A stretch of DNA of 64,000 nucleotides from an uncultured Kordiimonas sp. (GTDB taxonomy: Bacteria > Pseudomonadota > Alphaproteobacteria > Sphingomonadales > Kordiimonadaceae). Below the pieces are notes generated by a model. The model was not told where the DNA came from and did not search any database. It worked only from the letters and a program-made list of their open reading frames with translations. Location of the stretch: contig CANMRM010000002.1 of the NCBI GenBank assembly GCA_947500295.1, positions 310,001-374,000 on the forward strand, given 5' to 3'. Each line of letters starts with the position of its first letter. Position 1 is the first letter of the stretch. Positions 17,793 to 27,649 of the stretch are shown here, one piece after another. Made by a program: the position numbers and the translations under genes.

Positions 17793-18600
17793 ATATCAAC
17801 CCTGACAAGGGTGAACTGGGGTCCGCGTATTTTTTCTTTGGCATACGCCCAGCCTGATACGCCAAGCGACCACTTTCCACGGCAAGCTTCATGGCGCGGG
17901 CCATTTTTACGGGATCTTTCGCTTCGGCAATCGCAGTATTCATCAGCACGCCATCGCACCCAAGCTCCATCGCAACCGCGGCATCCGACGCTGTGCCAAC
18001 ACCTGCGTCAACCAGCACCGGCACGCTCGCCTGCTCAATCATCAGGCGAATCTGCACCGGATTCTGAATACCGAGCCCTGACCCGATAGGGGCACCAAGC
18101 GGCATGATCGCTACGCAGCCCATGTCCTCCAGCTTTTTCGCTGCGATCGGGTCATCACTGCAATATACCATCACTTTAAAACCGTCTTTGATCAGGGTCT
18201 CCGCCGCTTCGAAGGTTTCAAGCATATTTGGATAGAGGGTCTTTTGGTCCCCGAGCACTTCAAGCTTCACCAAATCCCATCCGCCCGCCTCACGCGCCAA
18301 ACGCAAGGTGCGTACGGCTGATTCTGCATCAAAACAACCGGCTGTATTGGGCAGGTAAGTGATTTTCTTTGGATCCAGATAGTCAACCAGCATGGGCTGA
18401 TTTGGGTCTGACACATTCACCCTGCGTACAGCGACCGTAACAATTTCTGCACCTGAAGCTTCGACGGCCAGTGCCGTTTCCTCAAAGTCCCGGTATTTTC
18501 CAGTCCCGACAATCAAACGGGACTGGTAGTCTTTGCCAGCCAGTGTCCATGTGTCTTGTAAACTGTGGGTGTTGACGTCCAACGGGGCCATACCACTCAT
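17791..18600 (-). CDS. thiG: Thiazole synthase
   Basis: ThiG condenses deoxyxylulose 5-phosphate, dehydroglycine and the ThiS thiocarboxylate into the thiazole phosphate of thiamin. The 269-residue TIM-barrel protein shows the Schiff-base lysine Lys112 in [17 protein letters not shown] and the phosphate-binding [15 protein letters not shown] segment near the C-terminus. The start ATG overlaps the thiS stop (ATGA arrangement), so the two are translationally coupled and made in similar amounts, as their complex requires. No thiO, thiE or thiC is present in the window. Confidence 0.96.
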   Translation of the reverse strand: MSGMAPLDVNTHSLQDTWTLAGKDYQSRLIVGTGKYRDFEETALAVEASGAEIVTVAVRRVNVSDPNQPMLVDYLDPKKITYLPNTAGCFDAESAVRTLRLAREAGGWDLVKLEVLGDQKTLYPNMLETFEAAETLIKDGFKVMVYCSDDPIAAKKLEDMGCVAIMPLGAPIGSGLGIQNPVQIRLMIEQASVPVLVDAGVGTASDAAVAMELGCDGVLMNTAIAEAKDPVKMARAMKLAVESGRLAYQAGRMPKKKYADPSSPLSGLI

Positions 18601-18803
18601 CCTCCGCCGATAAAATGCACGATCTCAAGTTTGTCGCCATCCACCAGCTCAGTGTCCTGAAACAGAGATTTTGAAACAATCTCCAGGTTGCGCTCAACAG
18701 CCACTTTTTTGGGATCCAGTTCCAGAGATTGCAAGAATCCCCAGACGCTTAATCCGTGATCAATGGTTCTGGGCTCTCCGTTGACAATGATGGAAACGCT
18801 CAC
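18597..18803 (-). CDS. thiS: Sulfur carrier protein ThiS
   Basis: A 68-residue ubiquitin-like sulfur carrier. The C-terminus ends in IGGG, giving the required terminal Gly-Gly that is adenylated and converted to a thiocarboxylate. The beta-grasp core ([13 protein letters not shown] ... [14 protein letters not shown]) is intact. It overlaps thiG by 4 bp. The 135-bp space up to aroQ must contain divergent promoters; I do not see the CTGAGA core of a TPP riboswitch in it. Confidence 0.95.
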   Translation of the reverse strand: MSVSIIVNGEPRTIDHGLSVWGFLQSLELDPKKVAVERNLEIVSKSLFQDTELVDGDKLEIVHFIGGG

Positions 18804-18938
18804 ACTGTATCTCGCTTGCTTTCAAGTGCCGAATGGCGGCAGAAATCGCAGTATAAATATGCGGTTCCTGCTTTGCACGCCTTCATTATGGCATTATACA
18901 GGTTGCTTCAAGCGATCTGTCAAAAAGGTGGTCCACCA

Positions 18939-19382
18939 ATGACAAAAAAAATTGCGGTTTTTAACGGCCCGAACCTGAATCTGTTGGGCACACGGGAGCC
19001 GGACACCTATGGCACCACCAGCCTTGAGGAAATCAATGCACTTGTTGTCGAGCGCGCCAAGCCACTGGGATTCGAAATAGAGTTTCGCCAGTCGAATATT
19101 GAAGGTGAACTGGTGGATTGGGTGCAGTCAGCAGACAAAGACTGTGTTGGCATTATTTTAAATGCCGCCGCCTACACACATACATCCATCGCTCTTCATG
19201 ATGCGGTGGCGGCGATAGACACCCCTGTTATCGAGGTGCATCTGTCAAATGTCTTCGCCCGCGAAGAGTACCGCCACCATTCATACATTTCTGATGTCGC
19301 GGCCGGGGTGATATGCGGCTTTGGGGCAACCGGATATATGCTTGCGGTTGACGCAATTGCCAGTATGCTGCGCGGCAACTGA
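18939..19382 (+). CDS. aroQ: 3-dehydroquinate dehydratase, type II
   Basis: This shikimate-pathway enzyme dehydrates 3-dehydroquinate. The ATG at 18939 gives 147 residues, the usual length of the dodecameric type II enzyme, and has AGGTGGT about 7 bp upstream; the frame is open further upstream but the longer version lacks homology to the family. Motifs include FNGPNLNLLGTREPDTYG with the catalytic Arg/Tyr loop, the FRQSNIEGELVDW segment, NAAAYTHTSIALHDA, and VHLSNVFAREEYRHHS with the catalytic His. It heads the aroQ-accB-accC-aat run, an order common in alphaproteobacteria. Confidence 0.96.
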   Translation: MTKKIAVFNGPNLNLLGTREPDTYGTTSLEEINALVVERAKPLGFEIEFRQSNIEGELVDWVQSADKDCVGIILNAAAYTHTSIALHDAVAAIDTPVIEVHLSNVFAREEYRHHSYISDVAAGVICGFGATGYMLAVDAIASMLRGN

Positions 19383-19432
19383 ACCTATAGAGACCATCAC
19401 ATTCGTCCGTGATACGAGAAGGGGAAGACTGA

Positions 19433-19909
19433 ATGTCTAAGATTAAAGAGTATAAGGAACTGATCCGGGAGTTAGCGGAACTGTTGGATAAGTCCAGTCT
19501 CTCAGAAATTGAAGTCGCAGAAGACGATTTCAGCATTCGTGTGGCACGGGAGGTTCCGTCCGCAGTAAATTATTCCGCGCCTGCAGCACCGGCAGCCCCT
19601 GCCCCAGCAGCTCCGGCGCCCGTTGCGGCACCTGCTGCTGCAGAACCAGCAGCAAGCAGCGCACCAGCCGACCACCCGGGCATGGTTCCTTCGCCAATGG
19701 TTGGCACAGCCTATGCTGCTTCCGGTCCAGAAGCCGAGCCATTCATCAAGGTTGGCGACAAAATCAAGGAAGGTGACACGCTTCTCATCATCGAAGCGAT
19801 GAAAGTTATGAACCAAATTGCCTCACCAAAATCGGGCACAGTGAAAGAGATTTTGTTCGCGGATTCGCAGCCGGTTGAGTTCGGCGAACCGCTGTGCGTC
19901 ATTGAGTAG
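19433..19909 (+). CDS. accB: Biotin carboxyl carrier protein of acetyl-CoA carboxylase
   Basis: This 158-residue protein carries the biotin prosthetic group that shuttles CO2 between AccC and the carboxyltransferase. An N-terminal helical domain is followed by a flexible Ala/Pro-rich linker (about residues 48-80) and a lipoyl/biotinyl domain with the biotinylation motif EAMKVM, placing biotin on Lys124. It has an excellent upstream GAAGGGGAAG. The accC start lies 11 bp downstream, giving co-expression of a carrier and carboxylase that act as one complex in fatty acid synthesis. Confidence 0.97.
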   Translation: MSKIKEYKELIRELAELLDKSSLSEIEVAEDDFSIRVAREVPSAVNYSAPAAPAAPAPAAPAPVAAPAAAEPAASSAPADHPGMVPSPMVGTAYAASGPEAEPFIKVGDKIKEGDTLLIIEAMKVMNQIASPKSGTVKEILFADSQPVEFGEPLCVIE

Positions 19910-19920
19910 GAACACTGCCA

Positions 19921-21267
19921 GTGATTAAAAAGGTTCTCATTGCCAACCGCGGCGAGATTGCCCTGCGCATTCATCGTGCATGCCACGAGATGGGCATTAA
20001 AACCGTAGCCGTTCATTCCACCGCAGACGAAGACGCCATGCATGTCCGGCTTGCGGACGAAAGCGTGTGTATTGGCCCGCCTGCCTCCGTTGACAGCTAT
20101 CTGAATATGCCCGCGATCCTGACCGCGGCCGAGATCACCGGAGCGGATGCCATCCATCCGGGTTACGGCTTTCTGTCAGAAAACGCGCGTTTTTCTGAAA
20201 TCGTCGAAGATCACGGCATTGTCTTTATCGGTCCGTCTGCCGACCATATCCGCATGATGGGCGACAAGATCACGGCCAAGGAAACCGTCAAAAAGCTCGG
20301 TATTCCCGTAGTTCCTGGCTCAGAAGGCGGCATTACGGAAGATGAAGAAGCTTTTCGTGTCGCGAAGGAAATTGGTCTGCCCGTCATCATCAAGGCTTCG
20401 GCAGGTGGTGGGGGCCGCGGGATGAAAATCGTTCGCGAAGAAAGTGAACTTTCTGACGCGTTGAATGCCTGTCGTACGGAGGCAAAAGCGGCATTCGGCG
20501 ATGATGCGGTTTATATCGAAAAATTCCTGACAAAACCACGGCATATCGAATTTCAGCTGATTGGTGACAAGCACGGAAATTGTATTCATCTTGGCGAGCG
20601 CGATTGCTCCCTGCAGCGCCGCCACCAGAAAGTTCTCGAGGAAGCCCCTTCGCCGGTAATCGATAGCGAAACTCGTGAACGCATGGGTATGGTCGTGGCC
20701 AGCGCGATGGCAGAATTCGGCTATTGCGGTGCAGGCACGGTGGAATTCTTGTACGAAGACGGCGAGTTTTATTTCATTGAAATGAATACACGAGTGCAAG
20801 TCGAGCACCCGGTGACAGAAATGATAACTGGCATTGACATTGTGCGGGAGCAAATCCGTGTCGCGTCTGGCGAACAGCTATCCTACACGCAGGATATGGT
20901 GCGGTTCTTTGGCCACGCCATTGAGTGCCGCATCAATGCCGAAGACCCTTTTACCTTTGTGCCCAACCCCGGGATGGTTTCGCAGTATCACCCGCCCGGC
21001 GGTTTGAACGTGCGTTGCGACAGTGCGGTATACTCCGGTTACAAAATTCCGCCTTATTACGACAGCATGATCGCAAAACTGATCGTGTCAGGTTATACGC
21101 GCGAAGGCTGCCTATTGCGTCTCAAGCGGTCGCTGGAAGAATATGTGATCGACGGTGTTATAACAACGATACCGCTGCATCAGGCACTGATGGCGAATGA
21201 AGATTTCCTCGCAGGAGATTATGATATTCACTGGCTGGAAAAGTTTCTGGAAGAACGCGAAGACTAG
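19921..21267 (+). CDS. accC: Acetyl-CoA carboxylase, biotin carboxylase subunit
   Basis: AccC uses ATP and bicarbonate to carboxylate AccB-bound biotin, the first step of malonyl-CoA synthesis. The 448-residue protein has the full ATP-grasp architecture: N-terminal [17 protein letters not shown], the glycine-rich ATP loop [29 protein letters not shown] with catalytic residues, and [14 protein letters not shown] with metal ligands. It starts with GTG 11 bp after accB. aat follows 39 bp downstream. Confidence 0.97.
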   Translation: MIKKVLIANRGEIALRIHRACHEMGIKTVAVHSTADEDAMHVRLADESVCIGPPASVDSYLNMPAILTAAEITGADAIHPGYGFLSENARFSEIVEDHGIVFIGPSADHIRMMGDKITAKETVKKLGIPVVPGSEGGITEDEEAFRVAKEIGLPVIIKASAGGGGRGMKIVREESELSDALNACRTEAKAAFGDDAVYIEKFLTKPRHIEFQLIGDKHGNCIHLGERDCSLQRRHQKVLEEAPSPVIDSETRERMGMVVASAMAEFGYCGAGTVEFLYEDGEFYFIEMNTRVQVEHPVTEMITGIDIVREQIRVASGEQLSYTQDMVRFFGHAIECRINAEDPFTFVPNPGMVSQYHPPGGLNVRCDSAVYSGYKIPPYYDSMIAKLIVSGYTREGCLLRLKRSLEEYVIDGVITTIPLHQALMANEDFLAGDYDIHWLEKFLEERED

Positions 21268-21306
21268 GGCTTCGGCAAGTTGCAGCTCCGGAGTGAAGGG
21301 ACGGTC

Positions 21307-21966
21307 ATGAGCGATCGGAAAATCACTCCGGAACTTCTTTTAAACGCCTACGCCTCCGGCGTTTTTCCGATGGCCGACAGCCGTGAAGATGATGAGCTGT
21401 TCTGGGTAGACCCGCCAGAACGAGGTGTTCTGCCGCTCGACGGATTCCATATTCCCCGCTCGCTTCGAAAACTTGTTCGCCAGGACAGGTTTTCCGTTAC
21501 CGCAAACAAGTGCTTTAAAGATGTAGTCCGTGCCTGCGCCGCACCAGCATACGGGCGCCAGAATACCTGGATCAGCGAACAGATCGAAACCCTCTACGCG
21601 GATCTCCACGCGCACGGATTTGCCCACTCGGTTGAATGCTGGGCGAACGGGCGTCTGGTCGGCGGATTGTACGGTGTCTCGCTTGCTGGCGCTTTCTTTG
21701 GCGAAAGCATGTTCCATCTTGAGACCGGCGCAAGCAAGGTAGCACTGGTGCACCTGGTGGCACGCCTGATACAGGGCAACTACCAGTTGCTCGATACTCA
21801 GTTTGGTACCGAACATTTGGCCCAGTTTGGTGTTATTGAGATAACACGACAGGAATATCACAAGCGGCTTGACGCAGCGCTGAGAGTTACCAACGCCGAC
21901 TTTCACCGGCTCTCGTCTGAGCTCTCCGGCGACGCGATCCTGCAACTCACAACCCAGACATCATAG
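21307..21966 (+). CDS. aat: Leucyl/phenylalanyl-tRNA-protein transferase
   Basis: Aat transfers Leu or Phe from charged tRNA to N-terminal Arg/Lys, creating N-degrons recognised by ClpS/ClpAP. ATG 21307 gives 219 residues and has GGAGTGAAGGG just upstream; a TTG at 21280 would add nine residues without support. Conserved segments include ELLLNAYASGVFPMAD, FWVDPPERGVLP, GRLVGGLYGVSLAGAFFGESMF and LLDTQFGTEHLAQFG. Its last 64 bp overlap the convergent DUF2155 gene. Confidence 0.96.
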   Translation: MSDRKITPELLLNAYASGVFPMADSREDDELFWVDPPERGVLPLDGFHIPRSLRKLVRQDRFSVTANKCFKDVVRACAAPAYGRQNTWISEQIETLYADLHAHGFAHSVECWANGRLVGGLYGVSLAGAFFGESMFHLETGASKVALVHLVARLIQGNYQLLDTQFGTEHLAQFGVIEITRQEYHKRLDAALRVTNADFHRLSSELSGDAILQLTTQTS

Positions 21967-22355
21967 ACGGCGTGTTCCAGCGCATTGAGGGCTGGGCTTG
22001 AAGCAACCATCCATCCCTCAAAAACACGCGACCTATCACCAGACCTTTTCAGGTCATCAATTTCCAGATAGGCGAAAGTCTCTGGTGTCTCGATTGGCGG
22101 GCGTGTACGGCAATATTGGGCACCGATTGCCAGTGTTCCAAACCGTACTTCCTGTCCAATCGGCAAAGCAATTTCGGTTATGCGGGCTGTGATCTTGTCG
22201 AGAGCTCGCAAGATAACTGTGTCATTCTCTTCCGTTGCCAGTGCGTCGGGAACAGTGGGGTCTTGAGCATGAACGGACGTCAAGGTCACGAACAGGCTGG
22301 CGCCCAAGGCGACCAAAGCACTGAAGTGCCAAGCCTTAATTCGAGCTGCTGCCAT
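21903..22355 (-). CDS. DUF2155 exported protein
   Basis: A 150-residue exported protein with a signal peptide ending at SVHAQ and a DUF2155 domain covering the rest (ILRALDKITARITEIALPIGQ ... FEGWMVASSPALNALEHAVYDVWVVSC). Two conserved cysteines (in YCRTRPP and VSCRI) may form a disulfide. Biochemical function is not known. ATG 22355 lies inside mlaD, and a GTG at 22361 is an alternative start. It overlaps mlaD at one end and convergent aat at the other. The NDUFA12-mlaD-DUF2155-aat neighbourhood recurs in alphaproteobacteria. Confidence 0.88.
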   Translation of the reverse strand: MAAARIKAWHFSALVALGASLFVTLTSVHAQDPTVPDALATEENDTVILRALDKITARITEIALPIGQEVRFGTLAIGAQYCRTRPPIETPETFAYLEIDDLKRSGDRSRVFEGWMVASSPALNALEHAVYDVWVVSCRIASPESSDESR

Positions 22356-22791
22356 CGTCACTGTATATGAATTTGCCGATCAACCCCAAGAGGTCAACAG
22401 CATCTTGAGTTTCGCTGATTTCGTCGCCGTCCAGAAGAACTTCTTCCATGCCACCGGGCAACAAATTCATATAGGTGCCCCCCAACAAGCCTTCTGCGGT
22501 AATCGCAATCGCTGTATCGGTCGGCAATTCCACACCCTCTTCCAGGGACAGCGTCACGACAGCCTGAAAACTCTGCCGATCAAGCACGCTGTCAACGACA
22601 GTACCGACCTTGATCCCGGCAAGCCGCACATCACTGCCAACACCGATTCCGTCAATACGGTCAAATCGGGCGGTCAGCGTGTAGCCATTGCCCGCGCCCA
22701 TATCCGTACGATCATAGGCAAACACCAGAAACCATCCGGCTACGACCAGAACAAGCGCACCAATCAAAGACTCAACTAGGTTGCTGGACAT
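22336..22791 (-). CDS. mlaD: MlaD-like MCE-domain lipid transport protein
   Basis: MlaD is the periplasmic, membrane-anchored MCE-domain subunit of the Mla complex, which moves phospholipids to keep outer membrane asymmetry. This 151-residue protein has one N-terminal membrane span (ESLIGALVLVVAGWFLVFAY) and an MCE domain (about residues 35-118) with FDRIDGIGVGSDVRLAGIKVGTV and the LLGGTYMNLLPG hydrophobic pore-loop motif. The mlaE, mlaF, mlaB and mlaC partners are not in the window. The 3' end overlaps DUF2155. Confidence 0.92.
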   Translation of the reverse strand: MSSNLVESLIGALVLVVAGWFLVFAYDRTDMGAGNGYTLTARFDRIDGIGVGSDVRLAGIKVGTVVDSVLDRQSFQAVVTLSLEEGVELPTDTAIAITAEGLLGGTYMNLLPGGMEEVLLDGDEISETQDAVDLLGLIGKFIYSDDGSSSN

Positions 22792-22837
22792 AAATTATTC
22801 CACCGTTTCCTGAATTGCCGAACAGAAGGCACCTGTG

Positions 22838-23236
22838 TTACGGACGCCACGCTTCATAATCTGAGGCCGTTGTTGCCCGGGCACCACCTGCCTGCTCAGC
22901 TCCGCTCGGGAAGTAAGCCTCAGCCGTGCCTGTCAGATTAGGCAGGTGCTCTTTTTCCCACTCTTTCGTGGGCAGTGGTTTTTCGCTGGGGATATCGTCG
23001 ATCGTGTAGTGAAGCCATCCATGCCAGTCGGCAGGAACCCGCGATGCCTCAACAGGGCCATTCTTGTAGATCACCCATCGGCGTTTGCCGTTCTTTTCCT
23101 GATAATAAATGTTGCCTTGATCGTCTTCCCCAACCTTCACGCCCTTGCGGCTTGTGAACAGCAACGTGCCGAATGTTGCGCTGTTCCACCAGGTAAAAAT
23201 TGGAGAGGCAAAAAGTTTAGAAATCAAGCCAGCCAT
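22838..23236 (-). CDS. NADH:ubiquinone oxidoreductase subunit NDUFA12
   Basis: An accessory subunit of respiratory complex I shared by alphaproteobacteria and mitochondria. The 132-residue protein shows the family signatures: WWNSATFGTLLFTSRKGVKVGEDDQGNIYYQ, RRWVIYKNGPVEASRVPADWHGWLHY and an extended C-terminus ending DYEAWRP. It stands alone from the nuo operon, as usual for this gene. mlaD follows 46 bp downstream. Confidence 0.95.
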   Translation of the reverse strand: MAGLISKLFASPIFTWWNSATFGTLLFTSRKGVKVGEDDQGNIYYQEKNGKRRWVIYKNGPVEASRVPADWHGWLHYTIDDIPSEKPLPTKEWEKEHLPNLTGTAEAYFPSGAEQAGGARATTASDYEAWRP

Positions 23237-23764
23237 AAATTTTATCCATTACTCACGTGCCACTGCGGTACCAGTTGCACCATAACTCTATCATCATCTG
23301 CGCCGGAGTCCCGACATTTTTCGCCCATGTATCACGTTTATCCTGTGAGGGAAAGATGAGGCTGCAGTTCGTAACCGATTCTTAAGTTTATGCCCTCTTT
23401 CAGCCAATATGACGACTTTAAGTCATCATGTATGCAATCTCATCGATACTTTGCCATTATGGGCAGAATAAGGCGCTATTTTTTGCGACTCATTGCAGCC
23501 CAACGATTCGTACTGCTCCCACTTGTGCCCTTCGCACTGTCAACCACAAGATATTGAAAAAAGCGCTTGAAAGCCGCAGATTTTCGCCCTTATTCTTGTG
23601 CCCGTTCAGCGCATGACCCCAACATATAGTGGCAAAGTCTGGCGCGAAAACGGGGAATTCTCCGCGGCGGGTATTAGGGCTGACCTGCAGGAACAGAAGC
23701 AGGTTGGCACCACTAAAAAACCAAAACCGCCTGCGTTTTTAGTTTGGCTTTCAAGGGGGAAAGT
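23237..23764. promoter_or_regulatory. 528-bp divergent NDUFA12/nrdJ control region
   Basis: No recognised gene. It contains the divergent promoters of NDUFA12 (-) and nrdJ (+) and the NrdR-like boxes listed separately. On the minus strand a frame of about 42 codons without an obvious start ends at TGA around 23254-23256 and reads ...DTWAKNVGTPAQMMIELWCNWYRSGT. Its last 14 codons begin with ATG ATG, but no ribosome binding site is convincing. I looked for a cobalamin riboswitch because nrdJ is B12 dependent; isolated resemblances (GCCACTG, GCCGGAG) exist but the rest of the aptamer is absent. Confidence 0.5.
23544..23632 (+). promoter_or_regulatory. Candidate NrdR boxes upstream of nrdJ
   Basis: Compared with the NrdR core C-w-A-t-A-T-a-T-w-G, CAAGATATTG (16-mer at 23544-23559) and CAACATATAG (16-mer at 23617-23632) each match 9 of 10 positions. 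A degenerate copy, CTTATTCTTG (23586-23601), lies exactly 31 bp before the last one. The usual spacing of paired NrdR boxes is about 31-32 bp. NrdR represses ribonucleotide reductase genes, so the target fits; binding is inferred. Confidence 0.5.
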
Positions 23765-26700
23765 ATGCGTATTGAGCGCCGGTTTACAACAGACCATCCA
23801 TGTCCATACAGCGCCATCGACTGGCACACAGCAGTCAGTGAAATTCGAAATCCTGACGGATCGATTGTATTCCATATGGACAGCGTCGAAGTACCGGAAA
23901 GCTGGAGCCAGGTTGCCACAGATATCATAGCGCAGAAATACTTCCGTAAAGCCGGTGTGCCGCAAGCACTCAAGCCGGTTAAGGAAAAAGACGTACCAAG
24001 CTGGCTCTGGCGCAAAGAGCCAGACAAAAAAGCTCTGGCATCCATGCCTGAAGACAAACAGTTCGGCAGTGAAACCTCTAGCAAACAGGTATTCGATCGT
24101 TTGGCGGGCACCTGGACCTACTGGGGCTGGAAAGGCGGCTACTTCGATAGCGAAGATGACGCACGCACTTTCTTTGATGAAATGCGCTTTATGCTGGCCA
24201 GCCAAATGGCGGCGCCCAACAGTCCGCAGTGGTTTAACACCGGTCTTCACTGGGCATACGGTATCGATGGTCCGGCGCAGGGGCACTATTATGTCGATTT
24301 TGAATCCGGCAAGCTGACGCGCTCAAAAAGCAGCTACGAACATCCGCAGCCACATGCCTGTTTCATCCAGTCCGTCTCTGATGATCTGGTGAATGAAGGC
24401 GGCATCATGGATTTGTGGACACGCGAAGCGCGCTTGTTCAAGTACGGGTCCGGAACGGGTTCCAACTTCTCAAACGTACGCGGTGACGGCGAACCCCTTT
24501 CAGGGGGCGGCAAATCATCCGGTCTCATGAGCTTTCTGAAAATCGGCGATCGGGCGGCAGGTGCGATCAAATCCGGCGGCACGACGCGCCGGGCCGCGAA
24601 AATGGTCGTTGTGGACATCGACCATCCGGATATCGAGGAATTCATCAACTGGAAAGTTGTTGAGGAGCAAAAGGTCTCCGCTTTGGTTTCGGGTTCAAAG
24701 CTGAATGAAATCCACCTGAACCGGATCATCAAAGCTTGTCATGACGCGAAAAATGACCTTGGCGATGCGGCTTTTGAGCCCAAGGTTAATAAAGAGCTGA
24801 AAAAACAGATTATCGCAGCCCGAAAAGTGATGATCCCTGAAAACTATGTGCAACGTGTCATCCAGTTTGCAAAGCAAGGCTACACATCCATAGATTTCAA
24901 GACATATAATACCGACTGGGACTCCGACGCCTACCTCACGGTGTCTGGCCAGAACTCAAATAACTCTATCCGTGTCTCTGACGACTTCATGAAAGCAATC
25001 GAAGCAGATGACGTATGGACCCTGAAGCACAGGACAGACAATTCCGTCGGTCGGGAAATTAACGCCAAAGACCTGTGGCGGGATGTTGGACAGGCGGCCT
25101 GGGCCAGCGCGGACCCCGGGATCCAGTTTCACACAACCATCAATGATTGGCATACGTGCCCAGCATCGGGCGATATCAGGGCGTCAAACCCCTGCTCTGA
25201 ATACATGTTCCTTGATGATACGGCCTGTAATCTTGCATCGTTGAACCTGATGACATTCCGCAATGAAGATGGCACGTTTGCTGTTGAAAACTTCAAGCAC
25301 GCTGTCCGCCTGTGGACCATGGTACTCGAAATTTCAGTCTTAATGGCACAGTTTCCTTCGAAGGAAATCGCCAAACTCTCTTTCGAATACCGCACACTCG
25401 GCATCGGTTTTGCCAACATTGGCGGGCTGCTGATGAGTAACGGTCTTGGATACGACAGTGATGAAGGTCGTGCATTGTGCGGAGCAATCTCGGCCCTGAT
25501 GACCGGTGAGAGCTATGCAACCAGCGCTGAAGTGGCCTCTGAACTGGGCTCTTTTCCAGGATATCAGAAAAACGCAGATCACATGCTGCGGGTCATCCGC
25601 AATCACCGTCGGGCCGCCTATGGCCAGAAGGATGGCTATGAGAAGCTCAACACCAACCCTGTGGCGCTTGATATCACCAATTGCCCCGATCAATTGATCA
25701 CTGTCGCAGCTGCAGACGCGTGGGACCGGGCACTTGAAATCGGCGAGAAACATGGCTTCCGCAACGCTCAGTCATCCGTAATTGCGCCGACCGGCACCAT
25801 CGGCCTTGTGATGGACTGCGACACGACGGGCATTGAGCCGGATTTTGCGCTTGTAAAGTTCAAGAAACTTGCAGGAGGCGGCTACTTCAAAATCATCAAT
25901 CGGATCGTACCTCAGGCCCTTAAGGTCCTCGGTTACAAAGAAAACCAGATCCATGACATCGAGAAATATGCTGTTGGACATTCAACCCTGGTAGATGCGC
26001 CTGGGGTTAATCATGCAACACTTCGCGAAAAAGGCTTCACGGAGCGCGAGATTGACCTGGTTGAGAGCCAATTGGCGAACGCATTTGACATCAAGTTCGT
26101 GTTCAATCATTTCACGCTCGGTTCCGATTTCTGCAAAGAGACCCTTGGACTGACCGAAGACCAGTTGAACGACTATTCCTTCAATCTCCTTGACGCCATT
26201 GGCTTCACAAAACGTGAGATTGACGCCGCCAACCTGTTTTGTTGCGGCGCCATGACGCTGGAGCGGGCACCCCATCTGAGTGAAGAACACTATCACGTGT
26301 TTGATTGTGCCAACCCGTGCGGAAAAATCGGCAAACGATCTCTGTCGTGGGAGAGCCACATCAGGATGATGGCTGCTGCACAGCCCTTTATCTCGGGCGC
26401 GATTTCCAAAACGATCAACATGCCCAATGATGCTGAAGTTGACGATTGCATGGCAGCATATGAATTGAGTTGGTCCCTCGCCCTTAAAGCCAATGCGCTT
26501 TACAGGGATGGTTCCAAGCTTAGTCAGCCGTTGAACGCGTCCCTGCTGGATGATGAAGATCTCGCTGAGGACCTTGAAGACAAGTCAATGGTCGAGAAGA
26601 CTGAAGTTGTGGCAGAGCGGATCGTTGAACGCATTGTGGAAGTGGAACGCGATGCCGCAACATCCAGACGCCGACTTCCGGAACGCCGCAAGGGGTATAC

Positions 26701-27433
26701 GCAGAAAGCAATCGTTGGTGGCCACAAAGTCTATTTGCGGACTGGCGAATATGACGATGGTTCGGTTGGCGAGATATTCATCGACATGCACAAGGAAGGT
26801 GCGGCTTTCCGCTCGCTGATGAACAACTTTGCCATCGCCATTTCAATTGGGCTGCAATACGGGGTTCCCCTAGAGGAATTCGTTGACGCCTTCACCTTCA
26901 CACGTTTCGAGCCATTCGGCCGTGTGGAAGGCAATGACACCATCAAAATGGCCACTTCCCTGCTCGACTATATCTTCCGCGAGCTCGCGATTTCGTATCT
27001 GGGACGCGAGGACCTGGCGCACGCGACACCAGCAGACTTGCTGCATGACACTACAGGGCGCGGCGACCGGGATGACGGCTTGCCCGAATTGGATGACAAT
27101 GTCTCGCAAGCTCTAGAGCATGTTCAGAAATTTGCCTCATCTGGTTATGTACGGGGTAGTAACCTCGTCGTCCTGAATACGAACAAGACCCGCGGTAAAG
27201 ATGGCGAACTGGAAACCGTTGCTGTCGCGGCCGGTGCATCCGCGAGCGCAAGTGTCTCGATCGGCTCGGCAATGACGAACGGCGGCACGGACGCCACCGC
27301 TGATGCTCGGATGGCGGCCAAAATGAAGGGATACGAAGGTGACGCCTGCGGCGAATGCGGAAACTTCACTCTGGTGCGAAATGGCACCTGCATGAAGTGC
27401 GACACCTGCGGGTCGACAAGCGGCTGTAGCTGA
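23765..27433 (+). CDS. nrdJ: Adenosylcobalamin-dependent ribonucleoside-diphosphate reductase (class II)
   Basis: NrdJ makes deoxyribonucleotides using a thiyl radical generated from adenosylcobalamin, independent of oxygen. ATG 23765 with AAGGGGGA 5 bp upstream gives 1222 residues, the long alphaproteobacterial form. Recognisable elements are [13 protein letters not shown] (allosteric/substrate region), [20 protein letters not shown] (active-site Cys and finger loop), [22 protein letters not shown], a charged linker ([15 protein letters not shown]), and a C-terminal zinc-ribbon-like tail [18 protein letters not shown]...CGSTSGCS whose last cysteines should pass electrons from thioredoxin. 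No class I nrdAB is in the window. Two hairpins follow the stop. Confidence 0.97.
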   Translation: MRIERRFTTDHPCPYSAIDWHTAVSEIRNPDGSIVFHMDSVEVPESWSQVATDIIAQKYFRKAGVPQALKPVKEKDVPSWLWRKEPDKKALASMPEDKQFGSETSSKQVFDRLAGTWTYWGWKGGYFDSEDDARTFFDEMRFMLASQMAAPNSPQWFNTGLHWAYGIDGPAQGHYYVDFESGKLTRSKSSYEHPQPHACFIQSVSDDLVNEGGIMDLWTREARLFKYGSGTGSNFSNVRGDGEPLSGGGKSSGLMSFLKIGDRAAGAIKSGGTTRRAAKMVVVDIDHPDIEEFINWKVVEEQKVSALVSGSKLNEIHLNRIIKACHDAKNDLGDAAFEPKVNKELKKQIIAARKVMIPENYVQRVIQFAKQGYTSIDFKTYNTDWDSDAYLTVSGQNSNNSIRVSDDFMKAIEADDVWTLKHRTDNSVGREINAKDLWRDVGQAAWASADPGIQFHTTINDWHTCPASGDIRASNPCSEYMFLDDTACNLASLNLMTFRNEDGTFAVENFKHAVRLWTMVLEISVLMAQFPSKEIAKLSFEYRTLGIGFANIGGLLMSNGLGYDSDEGRALCGAISALMTGESYATSAEVASELGSFPGYQKNADHMLRVIRNHRRAAYGQKDGYEKLNTNPVALDITNCPDQLITVAAADAWDRALEIGEKHGFRNAQSSVIAPTGTIGLVMDCDTTGIEPDFALVKFKKLAGGGYFKIINRIVPQALKVLGYKENQIHDIEKYAVGHSTLVDAPGVNHATLREKGFTEREIDLVESQLANAFDIKFVFNHFTLGSDFCKETLGLTEDQLNDYSFNLLDAIGFTKREIDAANLFCCGAMTLERAPHLSEEHYHVFDCANPCGKIGKRSLSWESHIRMMAAAQPFISGAISKTINMPNDAEVDDCMAAYELSWSLALKANALYRDGSKLSQPLNASLLDDEDLAEDLEDKSMVEKTEVVAERIVERIVEVERDAATSRRRLPERRKGYTQKAIVGGHKVYLRTGEYDDGSVGEIFIDMHKEGAAFRSLMNNFAIAISIGLQYGVPLEEFVDAFTFTRFEPFGRVEGNDTIKMATSLLDYIFRELAISYLGREDLAHATPADLLHDTTGRGDRDDGLPELDDNVSQALEHVQKFASSGYVRGSNLVVLNTNKTRGKDGELETVAVAAGASASASVSIGSAMTNGGTDATADARMAAKMKGYEGDACGECGNFTLVRNGTCMKCDTCGSTSGCS

Positions 27434-27455
27434 CAGCCCGGTCACAAAGGAATTC

Positions 27456-27520
27456 ACCACCCACTAACCCGTCCCTGTGGGTGGTCATCTCGGGGAAGGC
27501 TTGCCTTCCCCAATTTTTTT
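27456..27520 (+). terminator. Tandem terminator hairpins after nrdJ
   Basis: First hairpin: ACCACCCAC (27456-27464) with GTGGGTGGT (27477-27485). Second: GGGGAAGGC (27492-27500), a TT loop, GCCTTCCCC (27503-27511), then AATTTTTTT. The second is a textbook intrinsic terminator. Confidence 0.92.
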
Positions 27521-27649
27521 CCAACCACTTGTGTTCACTGTACAAACACGAACTTTCTTAACAATTTTTGGTCGGTTTTTACCAAATATTTACCTGATCA
27601 GACGACACTTTTCAGGCTTGCCAGAATCGCTTGCGTGTAGGTTGAGGAT

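Noticed and set aside
18804-18938. TPP riboswitch before thiS
   Set aside because: The thiamin genes invite one, but I find no CTGAGA core or second conserved element in the 135-bp gap on either strand.
23237-23764. Cobalamin riboswitch upstream of nrdJ
   Set aside because: Isolated GCCACTG and GCCGGAG-like strings occur, but they lie next to the NDUFA12 start, the rest of the aptamer core is missing, and the strings are over 400 bp from nrdJ.
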